Assembly (NCBI RefSeq): GCF_003172895.1
Contig: NZ_QGKL01000042.1
Location: 1 to 64,000 of the forward strand
Direction of reading: 5' to 3'
Source of the DNA: Leucothrix arctica
Lineage (GTDB): Bacteria; Pseudomonadota; Gammaproteobacteria; Thiotrichales; Thiotrichaceae
DNA length: 64,000 nucleotides
Numbering within the stretch: position 1 is the stretch's first letter; each line of letters opens with the position of its first letter. Positions 56,540-64,000 of this stretch are shown one piece after another. The position numbers were made by a program, and so were the translations under genes. A model generated the notes under the pieces. It was not told the origin of the DNA, searched no databases, and saw only the letters and a program-made list of their open reading frames with translations.

Positions 56540-56953
56540 TTACCCCATAACCGTAACAACAATACTTCGACTAAAGCGACTCGTGCGATGTTCATAAAGA
56601 TAAATACCTTGCCAAGTCCCAAGAGCCGCACAACCGTTACTGATCGGTATCGTCAGGCTATCATTGGTTAACATGCAACGAATATGGGCTGACATATCAT
56701 CGTCTCCTTCGTAGTCATGCCGATACTCAGGGTCGCCATCTGGCGCGAGTCTCTTAAGTACCGTTTCTAAGTCATGGCGTACCGCGCTATCTGCATTTTC
56801 AGTGATGATTAGCGAGGCGCTGGTATGTTGGATAAACACATTGCACAGCCCAATATCCACGCCGCTTTTGGCGATTAGCTGATTGATATCATCAGTGATA
56901 TCGTACGTGCCGCGGCCACTTGTGTTGTAGGTGATTGTTTTTTGGTAAGCCAT
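56540..56953 (-). CDS. YjbQ family protein (UPF0047, secondary thiamine-phosphate synthase type)
   Basis: A 137-residue protein with the family segments GLCNVFIQHTSASLIITENAD, split around the conserved QHTSAS, then the acidic YEGDDDMSAHIRCML and GTWQGIYLYEHR. YjbQ proteins have weak thiamine-phosphate synthase activity; the real role is open. It is a single gene convergent with nothing nearby; its 5' end abuts a small divergent membrane-protein gene. Confidence 0.9.
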   Translation of the reverse strand: MAYQKTITYNTSGRGTYDITDDINQLIAKSGVDIGLCNVFIQHTSASLIITENADSAVRHDLETVLKRLAPDGDPEYRHDYEGDDDMSAHIRCMLTNDSLTIPISNGCAALGTWQGIYLYEHRTSRFSRSIVVTVMG

Positions 56954-57024
56954 GCGTTAACCCTTGTAGTCATAGTTGTTTGACGACATTGTGGCTCTAT
57001 TATTGTGTAAAAGGAATTCCCCCT

Positions 57025-57345
57025 GTGTCCAATCTTACGCGCTTCGTACTTTTAATATTAGTTAGTCAACCTGCGTATGCGCATGGTGCTCCGCCTGACA
57101 GCGTTCTTTTTGGAATTTTGTGCTTTTACTTATTACCTTACTTTGTTGGAGTTTGGCTAGTTGGTAAAGCAAGTTGAGCGTGGTTTTCTGTCATAAGTCT
57201 CTTTGTTTACGGCATCAGCCTTGGTTTGATTTATCTATCCGATGGGTTGGATACTGAAGTTGCTTACTATTATTTCTCACCTTTCATGCTTATCCTTATT
57301 GCTTTCGTAAAGCGTAAGCGTATTGCTAAAAAAACTGAAGTGTAA
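57025..57345 (+). pseudogene. Small membrane protein gene split by an in-frame TGA
   Basis: From GTG 57025 (AAGGAA upstream) the frame codes a signal-like helix, LTRFVLLILVSQPAYAHG, and a second helix, then meets TGA at 57175-57177 after VGKAS. It continues in the same frame with AWFSVISLFVYGISLGLIYL and LILIAFVKRKR and stops at 57343-57345. The whole would be a four-helix protein of 106 residues. The family is not recognised. A point nonsense mutation is the simplest explanation; a truncated 50-residue product is possible. Confidence 0.55.
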
Positions 57346-57434
57346 GACTAGAAATAGCGTCAACTAGGGTGGTCAGTGGTATTTCTCAATAGCTAACTTC
57401 GCAATGAAGCTTACACGTTGTTATTCTTGGCATA

Positions 57435-57956
57435 TTAATCAAAACTAAAAGTAGCAATATTTTTGCTATTTTTAATGTCTTCGTAGCTATTGACGGTGTC
57501 TGGTGTTTCTAATGCACCCACACGATCAAACAGTATCGGTTCGTTAAATTTATCTATTGTCTTTGCCAAAGCTCTCCTAATATCTACTGGAATAGACGTA
57601 TAGGCTAAGCTCAGATGTGGGTTTAGTTCATAATCTGCTGGGTATTTAGTTTGACCTTTGAGCTTGCTGTTCAAGTCCTTTAAACTTTCTGAAAGTTCAA
57701 AAGACAAGTAGAAACTTCGTGTGAAAAAGTCTTCAAACTTGATCTCTTTAGGCGTTAACAAAAGTGGCTCTATACCTTTTATTGACTCCCTTAGAAGCTC
57801 TCCTGGTGACTCGTCTTCAGATATCTTTCCTGTGTAAAAAGTAAGGTGTGGGGAAAAGCTTGGTCCATCACATGACTTAGCTAAATCATTAACGACTGAC
57901 TGAAGTAAATTAGCGCTTTCTTCGTTTGGCTTTATATAAAATACTGTTCGTTTCAT
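57435..57956 (-). CDS. 2H phosphoesterase (2'-5' RNA ligase / cyclic phosphodiesterase family)
   Basis: A 173-residue protein with the two HxT/HxS motifs of the 2H superfamily, FSPHLTFYTG in the first half and LNPHLSLAYTS in the second, arranged as a bilobed fold. Relatives open 2',3'-cyclic phosphates or 2'-5' linkages in RNA or nucleotides. ATG 57956 follows AAGGAACGC; the upstream 25 codons are unlikely. It is a single gene, far from the rtcB locus despite the shared RNA-end chemistry. Confidence 0.82.
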   Translation of the reverse strand: MKRTVFYIKPNEESANLLQSVVNDLAKSCDGPSFSPHLTFYTGKISEDESPGELLRESIKGIEPLLLTPKEIKFEDFFTRSFYLSFELSESLKDLNSKLKGQTKYPADYELNPHLSLAYTSIPVDIRRALAKTIDKFNEPILFDRVGALETPDTVNSYEDIKNSKNIATFSFD

Positions 57957-58301
57957 GCGTTCCTTAAGGTCACTTACAAAAGTAGATATCCAGCGTATGC
58001 AATTATAGATGATAGATATGCAGTACAGCATCCCTCAATAGGATTCAGCGTTATTAAACATTCAGCGACTGAAAGCTTTAGCCCATATCAGTATTAAGCT
58101 TGGTTGGATTATCATTTGGAAAGTTGCCAAGAGTACAGATTGTTGATAGCAAGTACCGTGGGCTTGTTGTGGCTAAAAAGCTTGTTAACAAGGTATTTAT
58201 GCTGTGAATAAACCCTCCAAAACGCGTCTAAATTGACTATAGAGCGTATGGTGAATACATTGCTTCCATTAGCAACCCGACTCTTTAGGAAAAGTGCACT
58301 T

Positions 58302-59696
58302 ATGCCTGATTTGATTAATGACTTTATTGGTCTAGATACAGAATACAAACTCGCTAGCGGGTCGACCAAGCGTCGTATTCATTTGGACGGTGCAGCGTCA
58401 CCGCTTGTGATGAAAACGGCAATCGATGCTAGAGATGCGCTGTTACCCCATTATTCCAATAGTCACAGTTTTTCTCATGCCTCAGCGCACGTTTGCAGTC
58501 AGGCACACACGTGGGCGAAGCAAACAATTTTAGATACCTGTGGTGCTGATGAGCAATATAGCCTTGTCTCCTTAGGCAATGGCACAACGGGTGTGATGAA
58601 TAATATTGCTCGCCGTTTAACGAAACGTGCTTCAGAAAAACCAATCGTGCTGGTTTCGGCAATGGAACACCACGCGAATGATTTGCCTCATCGAGAGCAG
58701 ACAGCTTTAGTAAACGCAGAAGTGATTCATATCCCCTTGGTAGGTGAGTCAGCGCAGCAAGGTGAGATTGATTTAGTTGCGCTTGAGGCTTTACTTAAAG
58801 AGCACCCAGGACGCGTAAACTATGTGTCTTTTTCTGGTGTAAGTAACGTCACGGGTATTGTAAATCCTGTTGCTGAGATCGTGGCATTAGCGCATCAATA
58901 CGATGCTTTGGCAGTGCTTGATGCTGCACAAAGTGCCGCTCACATGAGTCTTAATATCGCTGAGTACGATGTCGACTTTGTAGCGTTTTCAGGTCACAAA
59001 GTTTACTGCGCAGGTTCGCCCGGTATCCTCATCGCTAAGTCTGAGTTGCTAGCACATTACCCAAGTGATGAAGTCGGTGGTGGCGTGGTTGAGCGCGTTG
59101 ACTATGACAGTGTGGACTACCTCAATAGCTACCCTCAACGCGAGCAAGCTGGCACAAAAGATATATTGGGTATTTACTCACTAGCTAAAGTGATGGCGGC
59201 TTTACAAGGCTATGGGCTGGATAAGGTTCAAGCGCATGGTGTTGAGTTGTGGCAGTACGCTGCTGAGCAGTTGGCTTCCATTCAAGGCTTAGTAGTTTAT
59301 GGTCAGACTGAGCAAACTCGCTTAGGTGCGTTGTCGTTTAATATTGAAGACGTTGATCACGGTTTGGTCGCGGCAGTGTTGAGTGATTATTTCGGAATTG
59401 CTGTGCGAAACGAGTGCTTCTGTGCGCACCCTTATGTTAGCTCTATGGTGAAAGAAGCACTGTGGGATTTAGACCTTGATAGTGTGCCCGAGGAACAGCA
59501 AGCAGCGATGATTAATCGTAAGCGTGGCATGGTGAGGGCGAGTTTTAGCCTGTACAACACACGTGACGATGTTGATGCACTATGTTCGGCGTTACGTGAG
59601 ATTGTGGCTAATAAAGAAAGCTTTGAGAAAGAGTATGATATTTCGGAGCTGGGGGAGTATCGACACAAGTCTTTTGTGGTTGAATTTACGTTGTAG
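58302..59696 (+). CDS. Class V aminotransferase-fold PLP enzyme (cysteine desulfurase-like)
   Basis: A 464-residue fold-type I PLP enzyme. It shows IHLDGAASPLVMKT at the start, SAMEHHANDLPHRE, the PLP Asp in VLDAAQSAAHMS and the Schiff-base Lys in FVAFSGHKVYCAGSPG. The RNECFCAHPYV segment carries cysteines where cysteine desulfurases have their catalytic one, so sulfur transfer is possible; a kynureninase-like role is an alternative. ATG 58302 is preferred (AGGA upstream); an in-frame start at 58233 adds 23 unlikely residues. It is longer than IscS by about 60 residues. Confidence 0.85.
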   Translation: MPDLINDFIGLDTEYKLASGSTKRRIHLDGAASPLVMKTAIDARDALLPHYSNSHSFSHASAHVCSQAHTWAKQTILDTCGADEQYSLVSLGNGTTGVMNNIARRLTKRASEKPIVLVSAMEHHANDLPHREQTALVNAEVIHIPLVGESAQQGEIDLVALEALLKEHPGRVNYVSFSGVSNVTGIVNPVAEIVALAHQYDALAVLDAAQSAAHMSLNIAEYDVDFVAFSGHKVYCAGSPGILIAKSELLAHYPSDEVGGGVVERVDYDSVDYLNSYPQREQAGTKDILGIYSLAKVMAALQGYGLDKVQAHGVELWQYAAEQLASIQGLVVYGQTEQTRLGALSFNIEDVDHGLVAAVLSDYFGIAVRNECFCAHPYVSSMVKEALWDLDLDSVPEEQQAAMINRKRGMVRASFSLYNTRDDVDALCSALREIVANKESFEKEYDISELGEYRHKSFVVEFTL

Positions 59697-59714
59697 TCGC
59701 TTAGTGTTGAGGTT

Positions 59715-59739
59715 AGGGCGGCTTTGAGAATGCCGCCCT
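59715..59739. terminator. Hairpin between convergent aminotransferase and DUF1566 genes
   Basis: agggcggc (59715-59722) pairs perfectly with gccgccct (59732-59739), 18 bp after the aminotransferase stop and 40 bp from the convergent gene's stop. GC-rich stem without a long T-run. Confidence 0.65.
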
Positions 59740-59779
59740 GACTGGTTTGCCTATAACAGCTAATGTATCTATAAGCGCC

Positions 59780-60268
59780 TTAGCTTGCGTCCTTCACTAG
59801 GCGAACGAACATCCCTTCACTTTTACTAAAGCCTTGATCATTACCATCGGTAAATGACACAGACCACGTGTGTGCATTATTGATGTAGGGAGAGGCTGTC
59901 CAGAAGTTGTCGCTGTCCGTATTAGGAAAGATCATTTCGTTTATTGCGGGTGAGCGACAAGAGACTTCAACAATGCTGTGAAGTTCTTTGATGTTGGGTA
60001 CGCGCCATCCGTCATACGCTTCAGACAGCGCTTGGCTCCATGTGAATGTTAAAGATGCGTCAGTGCAACTAGCATCATCAGAGTTCCATGTTTGACCTTG
60101 TGCGCAACGCTTCCACGTTAGATTTGTAACGAGATCTTTGACCTCGTCATTTGAGGTAATAAAGCGGACGTCTGGCGTACTTTTATCAATAGTGCTACTA
60201 CAAGACTGTGCATGTGCAACGCCTGATAAAAAACCGAAGGTCAACGCGATTATTATAATTGTTTTCAT
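59780..60268 (-). CDS. Exported DUF1566/Lcl-type domain protein
   Basis: A 162-residue exported protein with signal peptide MKTIIIIALTFGFLSGVAHA. It carries the DUF1566 pattern: VKDLVTNLTWKRCAQG, GWRVPNIKELHSIVE and NFWTASPYIN...VRLVKD. The domain is related to the C-terminal lectin-like domain of the Legionella collagen-like protein and is thought to act at the cell surface. Of three stacked ATG codons, 60268 is used; AGGA lies just upstream. It is probably co-transcribed with the larger Lcl-type protein (32-bp gap). Confidence 0.82.
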   Translation of the reverse strand: MKTIIIIALTFGFLSGVAHAQSCSSTIDKSTPDVRFITSNDEVKDLVTNLTWKRCAQGQTWNSDDASCTDASLTFTWSQALSEAYDGWRVPNIKELHSIVEVSCRSPAINEMIFPNTDSDNFWTASPYINNAHTWSVSFTDGNDQGFSKSEGMFVRLVKDAS

Positions 60269-60299
60269 CATCATTTCCTGATCTGCAGATCTTAAATTA

Positions 60300-61466
60300 T
60301 TATTGTCCATCACTGACTAAGCGAACACTGTGGCTTTCAGTTTTATGTACTTTACTGCTGCCACCATAGTTAAAGTTAGTTGCCCAAGCTTGCTCACCTG
60401 AAAAGGATGCCGAGTAGACAGGTGTTGCGCTCCAGAACACATCAGACGTTGTGTATTGGAAAACACTCAAGTCTGCTGCTGGCTCAACCGCATCATAATT
60501 TACAATCGAATTTAGCTCATGGCGGTTAGGTAAGCGCCAGTTGTTTAGGCCGCAGTAGCCCGCTGTATTCACTCGCTCGATGAATGCTTCAGTGTTGCAG
60601 TAGCTTGTAACGTTAGAAGCATCATAACCATAACATGAGTCGTTTACGCTATTCTGTTCGCCAGCGGTTCCTGCATTGTTTTGGGCGTTTGAGTTGTACC
60701 AAGTGAAAGAGTCACTTGCTTCGTGCAAACTATCACTACTAGCAGTTTCAGTACTAATGTTGCGGTGTTTTCCTTCCCAGATTAAACCTGTGTTTTGGTC
60801 TTTTGCGCATGACCAGTCTAGTGCGCTGCTATCAATTTCTGCGCCAGTCTCATCTAATCGTGTGAAGGTAAAACCAGTATGCCCATCAATGTCGTCTGTT
60901 GCAGTAAAATCTAAACCGTGGTCCGCATCTTGGTTAGTGAATAAGCCTGATGTGCAGTCGAGATCGACAGAGTCATTACCACGACAGACCGTAATACCTG
61001 TATCGTTTAGGCCAAGCCCTGGTGTGGCGATGACGAGTTCACTTGCCGTACCAGTCGTGCCTTCGCTATTGGTAGCACGTACTTGGAAGTAGTAAGGCGT
61101 ACCTGCGGTTAATGCACTCACTGCTGCTGATGTTGCTGTACCGACGCTAAAACTCGTGCCACCACTGTAGTCAGCGCAGTCGTTAAAATTGGTAATCGTT
61201 TCCATTGCGTAGCACAGTTCATAGCTATTGGCATTGGCGGTTTCTTTCCATGACAGTAAAGCTCCTTCATAAGCTGAAACGGCTCTGAAGTTAGACGGTA
61301 TACCCGGCGTTAAATCAACAGGCTCTTCTGGTACTTCCGGTTCACTAGGCTCTATTACTTCTTCTTCCGTAGAGTCATCTGAGCTACTACTTCCTGATCC
61401 ACCTGAACCGATAATTAGGAATATACCCAGCGCAATTGCAGTTAGTTGAAAAATGCTTCCTTTCAT
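60300..61466 (-). CDS. Exported fibronectin-III plus DUF1566/Lcl domain protein
   Basis: A 388-residue surface protein. After an N-terminal hydrophobic signal (LTAIALGIFLIIGSG) come a Gly/Ser run and an acidic Pro/Glu-rich linker. Next is one fibronectin type III domain (about 55-150, PYYFQVRATNSEGTTGTAS) and a C-terminal DUF1566 domain (NNWRLPNRHELNSIV, DVFWSATPVY, VRLVSDGQ). The Gly/Ser run normally follows a lipobox cysteine in such proteins, but here the expected Cys is Ser. It is upstream of the smaller paralogue and 8 bp from a membrane-protein gene. Confidence 0.82.
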   Translation of the reverse strand: MKGSIFQLTAIALGIFLIIGSGGSGSSSSDDSTEEEVIEPSEPEVPEEPVDLTPGIPSNFRAVSAYEGALLSWKETANANSYELCYAMETITNFNDCADYSGGTSFSVGTATSAAVSALTAGTPYYFQVRATNSEGTTGTASELVIATPGLGLNDTGITVCRGNDSVDLDCTSGLFTNQDADHGLDFTATDDIDGHTGFTFTRLDETGAEIDSSALDWSCAKDQNTGLIWEGKHRNISTETASSDSLHEASDSFTWYNSNAQNNAGTAGEQNSVNDSCYGYDASNVTSYCNTEAFIERVNTAGYCGLNNWRLPNRHELNSIVNYDAVEPAADLSVFQYTTSDVFWSATPVYSASFSGEQAWATNFNYGGSSKVHKTESHSVRLVSDGQ

Positions 61467-61473
61467 AGTTATC

Positions 61474-61896
61474 TCAAGTCCCTTTGAATTTGTTTATGGT
61501 GATGTAAGCGGCCAGTGCGCCAAATAAAATCGCGATTACATCGAAGACACTAAAATGACCATTTGCAAAATAGTCTGCGAGTAATGGGGGAAAATAACTC
61601 GCTTGATCATGATTTATTAGCTGGCCTAGCTCAAAAATAATGTTTATGATCACCCATAATATAATTGAAAACAAGCCATATTTTTTACCATTAGCCCACC
61701 AGCTTAAGAGAGATAGCGAATAGACATGCGCAAAGCTGGGAAGAGAGTTGATGAAATTATTATCAAAAAAATGCAGCTGTTGACTACTTAAACCCAATGC
61801 TTGGTAAACCACCGTTCCCTCGCGAAACCACAGATAAAACAGAGCAGTCAGTAATAGCGGTACGGTTATCAGTAATAGCAGTGTTGAGTTTTTCAT
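61474..61896 (-). CDS. VanZ-like small membrane protein
   Basis: A 140-residue protein with four hydrophobic helices. NIIFELGQLINHDQAS followed by HFSVFDVIAILFGALAAY resembles the E..Q...(D)vi.N..G pattern of VanZ-like proteins, though the match is partial. Function is unknown. It precedes the fibronectin/Lcl gene by 8 bp and is the first gene of that three-gene operon. Confidence 0.6.
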   Translation of the reverse strand: MKNSTLLLLITVPLLLTALFYLWFREGTVVYQALGLSSQQLHFFDNNFINSLPSFAHVYSLSLLSWWANGKKYGLFSIILWVIINIIFELGQLINHDQASYFPPLLADYFANGHFSVFDVIAILFGALAAYITINKFKGT

Positions 61897-62019
61897 GAGT
61901 TATTTACAGTGGCGTTAAGGGTGCGGAGTTGGCTGTTTTGAGATGATATTACAACGCGAGGAGTATGCGTTAAAAACACGCCTTGGAAAGAGATTAATTT
62001 TGTATGAAGGATTTATAAC

Positions 62020-62460
62020 ATGGAAATAAGAGCGGTAACTTACAATGAAGTTAAAGCCGTTTTATCACTGATTGATGAGCTTAAAAACGCCAGTTTTTCT
62101 AGGCCAAATGACCATCAAATAGCGTCAATATATTTATCGCTGATTGAAAGTGGCGGTTGTGTCGTTGGTGCTTTTATTAACGGTGAGCTTGTTGGTACTT
62201 GTACTGTAAATATGTGTTCAAACTTTAGTTGGTCAGGTCGCCCGTTTGCTATTATTGAAAACGTTATTGTGTCAAAAAAGCATCGTAACTGCGGTGTTGG
62301 TAAAGCGGTTCTAGGTTTCGCCAGAGACTTCGCTGAGAAAGCTGGGTGTTATAAAGTCGCTTTGATGACTGGTTCTAAAAAGGAGTCAACTCACAAGTTC
62401 TATGAGTCAGCAGGTTTCGTGGGTAATAAAACAGGGTTTCAAATTAGGTTTGATGCATAA
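62020..62460 (+). CDS. GNAT family N-acetyltransferase
   Basis: A 146-residue compact GNAT. The acetyl-CoA loop region is IIENVIVSKKHRNCGVGKAV, followed by KVALMTGSKKESTHKFYESAGF. The substrate is unknown. It begins a run of four same-strand genes (two GNATs, ComB-like, COQ7). Its TAA abuts or overlaps the next start. Confidence 0.88.
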   Translation: MEIRAVTYNEVKAVLSLIDELKNASFSRPNDHQIASIYLSLIESGGCVVGAFINGELVGTCTVNMCSNFSWSGRPFAIIENVIVSKKHRNCGVGKAVLGFARDFAEKAGCYKVALMTGSKKESTHKFYESAGFVGNKTGFQIRFDA

Positions 62461-62461
62461 C

Positions 62462-62953
62462 ATGAAGCTAGAAAAAGCTAACAGTGAACAGGACTGGGAA
62501 AAGGCGTCTAGTTTATTGTCACAAGTCGTTGACCGGCTGAATGGTTTAGACCGTACATTATGGGCAAAAGATCAGGTGTCTGTTGCTAGCGTTCAACAGT
62601 CTTATCGATTAGACGAACTTAATTTTTTAATCGAGACTACTTTTGTAGGGGTGGTATTTCTACAGAAGAGTGACCCGTTATTTTGGCCTGAGATGACAGA
62701 GCACGATAGCCTGTATATTCACAAACTCGCAATAGACCCAGTTCGTGCTGGTGAGCAGCTCGGCCAGAAAGCACTGACGGCTATTATTGATCAAGCGAAA
62801 ATTAGAGGCTTTAGTTGGGTGCGTTTGGACTGCGACGACAGGCCTGAACTTCATCGTTTTTACCAAAATTATGGCTTTGAAATGTTAGATATAAAAGACG
62901 TAGGTGAGTTCCGAGTGGCTCGCTACCAATTACTTACAAACACAATCAAATAA
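62462..62953 (+). CDS. GNAT family N-acetyltransferase
   Basis: A 163-residue GNAT, distinct from the previous one. LYIHKLAIDPVRAGEQLGQK forms the CoA-binding turn and WVRLDCDDRPELHRFYQNYG the C-terminal half. ATG 62462 starts 1 bp after the upstream stop; ATG 62456 would overlap it by five bases. No independent ribosome binding site is visible, so translation is probably coupled to the preceding gene. Confidence 0.85.
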   Translation: MKLEKANSEQDWEKASSLLSQVVDRLNGLDRTLWAKDQVSVASVQQSYRLDELNFLIETTFVGVVFLQKSDPLFWPEMTEHDSLYIHKLAIDPVRAGEQLGQKALTAIIDQAKIRGFSWVRLDCDDRPELHRFYQNYGFEMLDIKDVGEFRVARYQLLTNTIK

Positions 62954-62964
62954 GAAGCTACCTC

Positions 62965-63666
62965 ATGAAAATACAAAAACTAGACTTCGTAGAAGGCGCT
63001 AAACAAGCAGAAGGTATCACTGTTATTATCGATGTCTTCAGAGCTTTTTCTGTTGCCTGCTATTGCTTCGATAAAGGCGTTACCAAGGTTATTCCTGTTG
63101 GTGAGTTTACGGATGCGCTCTCGTATAAAGATGAAAGCAACACAGTTGTCCGTATTGGCGAAAGAGGCGGTAAGAAGTTGTCGGGTTTTGACTTTGGTAA
63201 TTCTCCGACAGAAATCCAGCTAGAAGATCTAAAAAATAAAGTGGTCGTCCAAACTACTCATGCTGGGACTCAAGGCTTGGTCAATACCCGTAATGCCTCG
63301 GAGGTGTTAACAGGCGCATTAGTGAATGCAAAGGCGACGGCAGACTATATCAAGCAGCAGAAACCTGAATGCGTCAGTCTGGTTAGGATGGGGCTTGGCG
63401 CGGCTGAGTCCACGGATGAAGATGATCTTTGTGCAGACTACTTGGAAAGCCTCTTGTTGGATAAAGCATTTGATGAAACTGAGATTAGAAACCGTTTAAT
63501 AGCATCGCCATGTGCTGAACGATTCTTAGATGCTGAAAAGCCTTGGAGCCCGATGTCTGACTTTGAATACTGTACTGATGTAAACAAGTTTGATTTTGTG
63601 CTTAGATTGGTTAGGTCGGATAAGGAAATGCCATACTTGGAGCGAGTCAGCCAAGCGCTGATATAA
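62965..63666 (+). CDS. 2-phosphosulfolactate phosphatase (ComB family)
   Basis: A 233-residue ComB-fold phosphatase. Hallmarks are VIIDVFRAFSVACYCFDKGV, the GERGGKKLSGFDFGNSPTE block and VVQTTHAGTQGL. In methanogens ComB acts in coenzyme M synthesis. Bacterial relatives are widespread and may serve sulfolactate or other phosphate esters. It lies 11 bp after a GNAT gene and 19 bp before the COQ7 gene. No other coenzyme M genes are present, so the family function is given with caution. Confidence 0.85.
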   Translation: MKIQKLDFVEGAKQAEGITVIIDVFRAFSVACYCFDKGVTKVIPVGEFTDALSYKDESNTVVRIGERGGKKLSGFDFGNSPTEIQLEDLKNKVVVQTTHAGTQGLVNTRNASEVLTGALVNAKATADYIKQQKPECVSLVRMGLGAAESTDEDDLCADYLESLLLDKAFDETEIRNRLIASPCAERFLDAEKPWSPMSDFEYCTDVNKFDFVLRLVRSDKEMPYLERVSQALI

Positions 63667-63685
63667 CTCGAAAAGTGCATAGACT

Positions 63686-64000
63686 ATGAAATATCGTGAG
63701 AGCAACACCGGCTTACCCACTTCCACCAAGATCCTTAAAGTGAATCATGCGGGAGAGTTTGGTGCGGTCAATATCTATCGTTCGCAGCTTTTTTTAGCTA
63801 ACATTTTCATGAAAGATCTGGTACCTGTTCTCGAAGATTTTCTTGCCGATGAAAAACGTCATTTGGATGTGTTCTGGCAGGAAATACAGCGGCGAAATGG
63901 CGTGAAGTGTAAGAGCTATTATTTGTGTGGCCTTGGTGGTTACGCGATGGGGTTTACTTCAGCACTAGTGGGTAGAAGAGGGATTATGGCATGCACTTGG
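63686..64000 (+). CDS. coq7: COQ7-type demethoxyubiquinone hydroxylase, N-terminal part
   Basis: The first 105 codons of a di-iron hydroxylase of ubiquinone synthesis, cut by the window end. Visible are KVNHAGEFGAVNIYRSQ, with the first iron-ligand Glu, and LADEKRHLDVFWQEI, with the ExxH pair. GLGGYAMGFTSALVGRRGIM then matches the membrane-contact helix. It should add the C6 hydroxyl to demethoxyubiquinone, implying aerobic ubiquinone-based respiration. The start at ATG 63686 is 19 bp after the comB-like stop. Confidence 0.92.
   Translation, partial: MKYRESNTGLPTSTKILKVNHAGEFGAVNIYRSQLFLANIFMKDLVPVLEDFLADEKRHLDVFWQEIQRRNGVKCKSYYLCGLGGYAMGFTSALVGRRGIMACTW

Noticed and set aside
8025-57177. 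UGA recoded as a sense codon (Trp) because three frames run through TGA
   Set aside because: TGA clearly ends many normal genes here (dctQ and dctM of system 1, ettA, the IS3 transposase, rtcB), and their downstream frames do not continue. Nonsense mutations explain the three cases better.
58112-58369. 85-codon minus-strand frame upstream of the class V aminotransferase
   Set aside because: It overlaps the 5' end of a well-supported gene on the other strand and has no domain or ribosome binding site.

Overview
The window looks like chromosomal DNA of a free-living, probably marine or aquatic gammaproteobacterium, possibly a Thiotrichales/Leucothrix-like organism. This rests on three TRAP transporter operons, a COQ7-type ubiquinone hydroxylase, EttA, a ComB-like phosphatase, many LysR regulators and a mid-40s GC content judged by eye. 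The lineage is an inference. No rRNA, tRNA, CRISPR array or phage structural gene was seen.

1-13 kb: an IS3-family fragment, a small membrane protein, a GNAT enzyme convergent with an ATP-grasp ligase/ABC exporter operon, a glutathione S-transferase/quinone-reductase operon divergent from a LysR gene, a broken IS481 transposase, and mixed housekeeping genes (fasciclin, DUF3429, SOUL, YitT, RidA). 12-31.5 kb: a solute-uptake region. TRAP operon 1 (with an amidase) is divergent from a LysR gene. It is followed by a drug/metabolite transporter, a FAH-family hydrolase, a BenE permease, a second drug/metabolite transporter with DUF3179, then LysR-DUF4286-like-TRAP operon 2, then TRAP operon 3. Each TRAP operon has an intrinsic-terminator-like hairpin between the binding-protein gene and the small permease gene.

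31.6-47.5 kb: the most unusual part. A PrfH-RtcB ribosome-rescue/RNA-repair operon, preceded by a possible 13-codon leader ORF and an Lrp relic, leads into a defence-island-like block. The block holds a Phd/ParE-type toxin-antitoxin pair, a 1440-aa TIR-CHAT-STAND-TPR protein, a complete ettA, and a huge TIR-nSTAND-WD40 gene. The last gene has 21 WD40 repeats (three seven-blade propellers) and is interrupted by a single TGG-to-TGA change. It is followed by a second copy of only the 3' half of ettA. The two ettA 3' ends differ at roughly 9% of bases but at only two amino acids, so they evolved under selection in separate genomes before being joined. The island therefore appears to have arrived together with an ettA segment.

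47.5-64 kb: a secreted protein, a GGDEF cyclase, gamma-glutamyltransferase, an orphan MerR-type promoter with a short dehydrogenase relic, a metallo-beta-lactamase-fold lipoprotein, an aldehyde dehydrogenase/TauD/glutamine amidotransferase operon, YjbQ, a nonsense-split membrane protein, a 2H phosphoesterase, a class V aminotransferase, DUF1566/Lcl-type surface proteins, two GNATs, a ComB-like phosphatase and the start of COQ7. Several gene relics (DEAD-box helicase, Lrp, SDR, IS481) show active gene decay.
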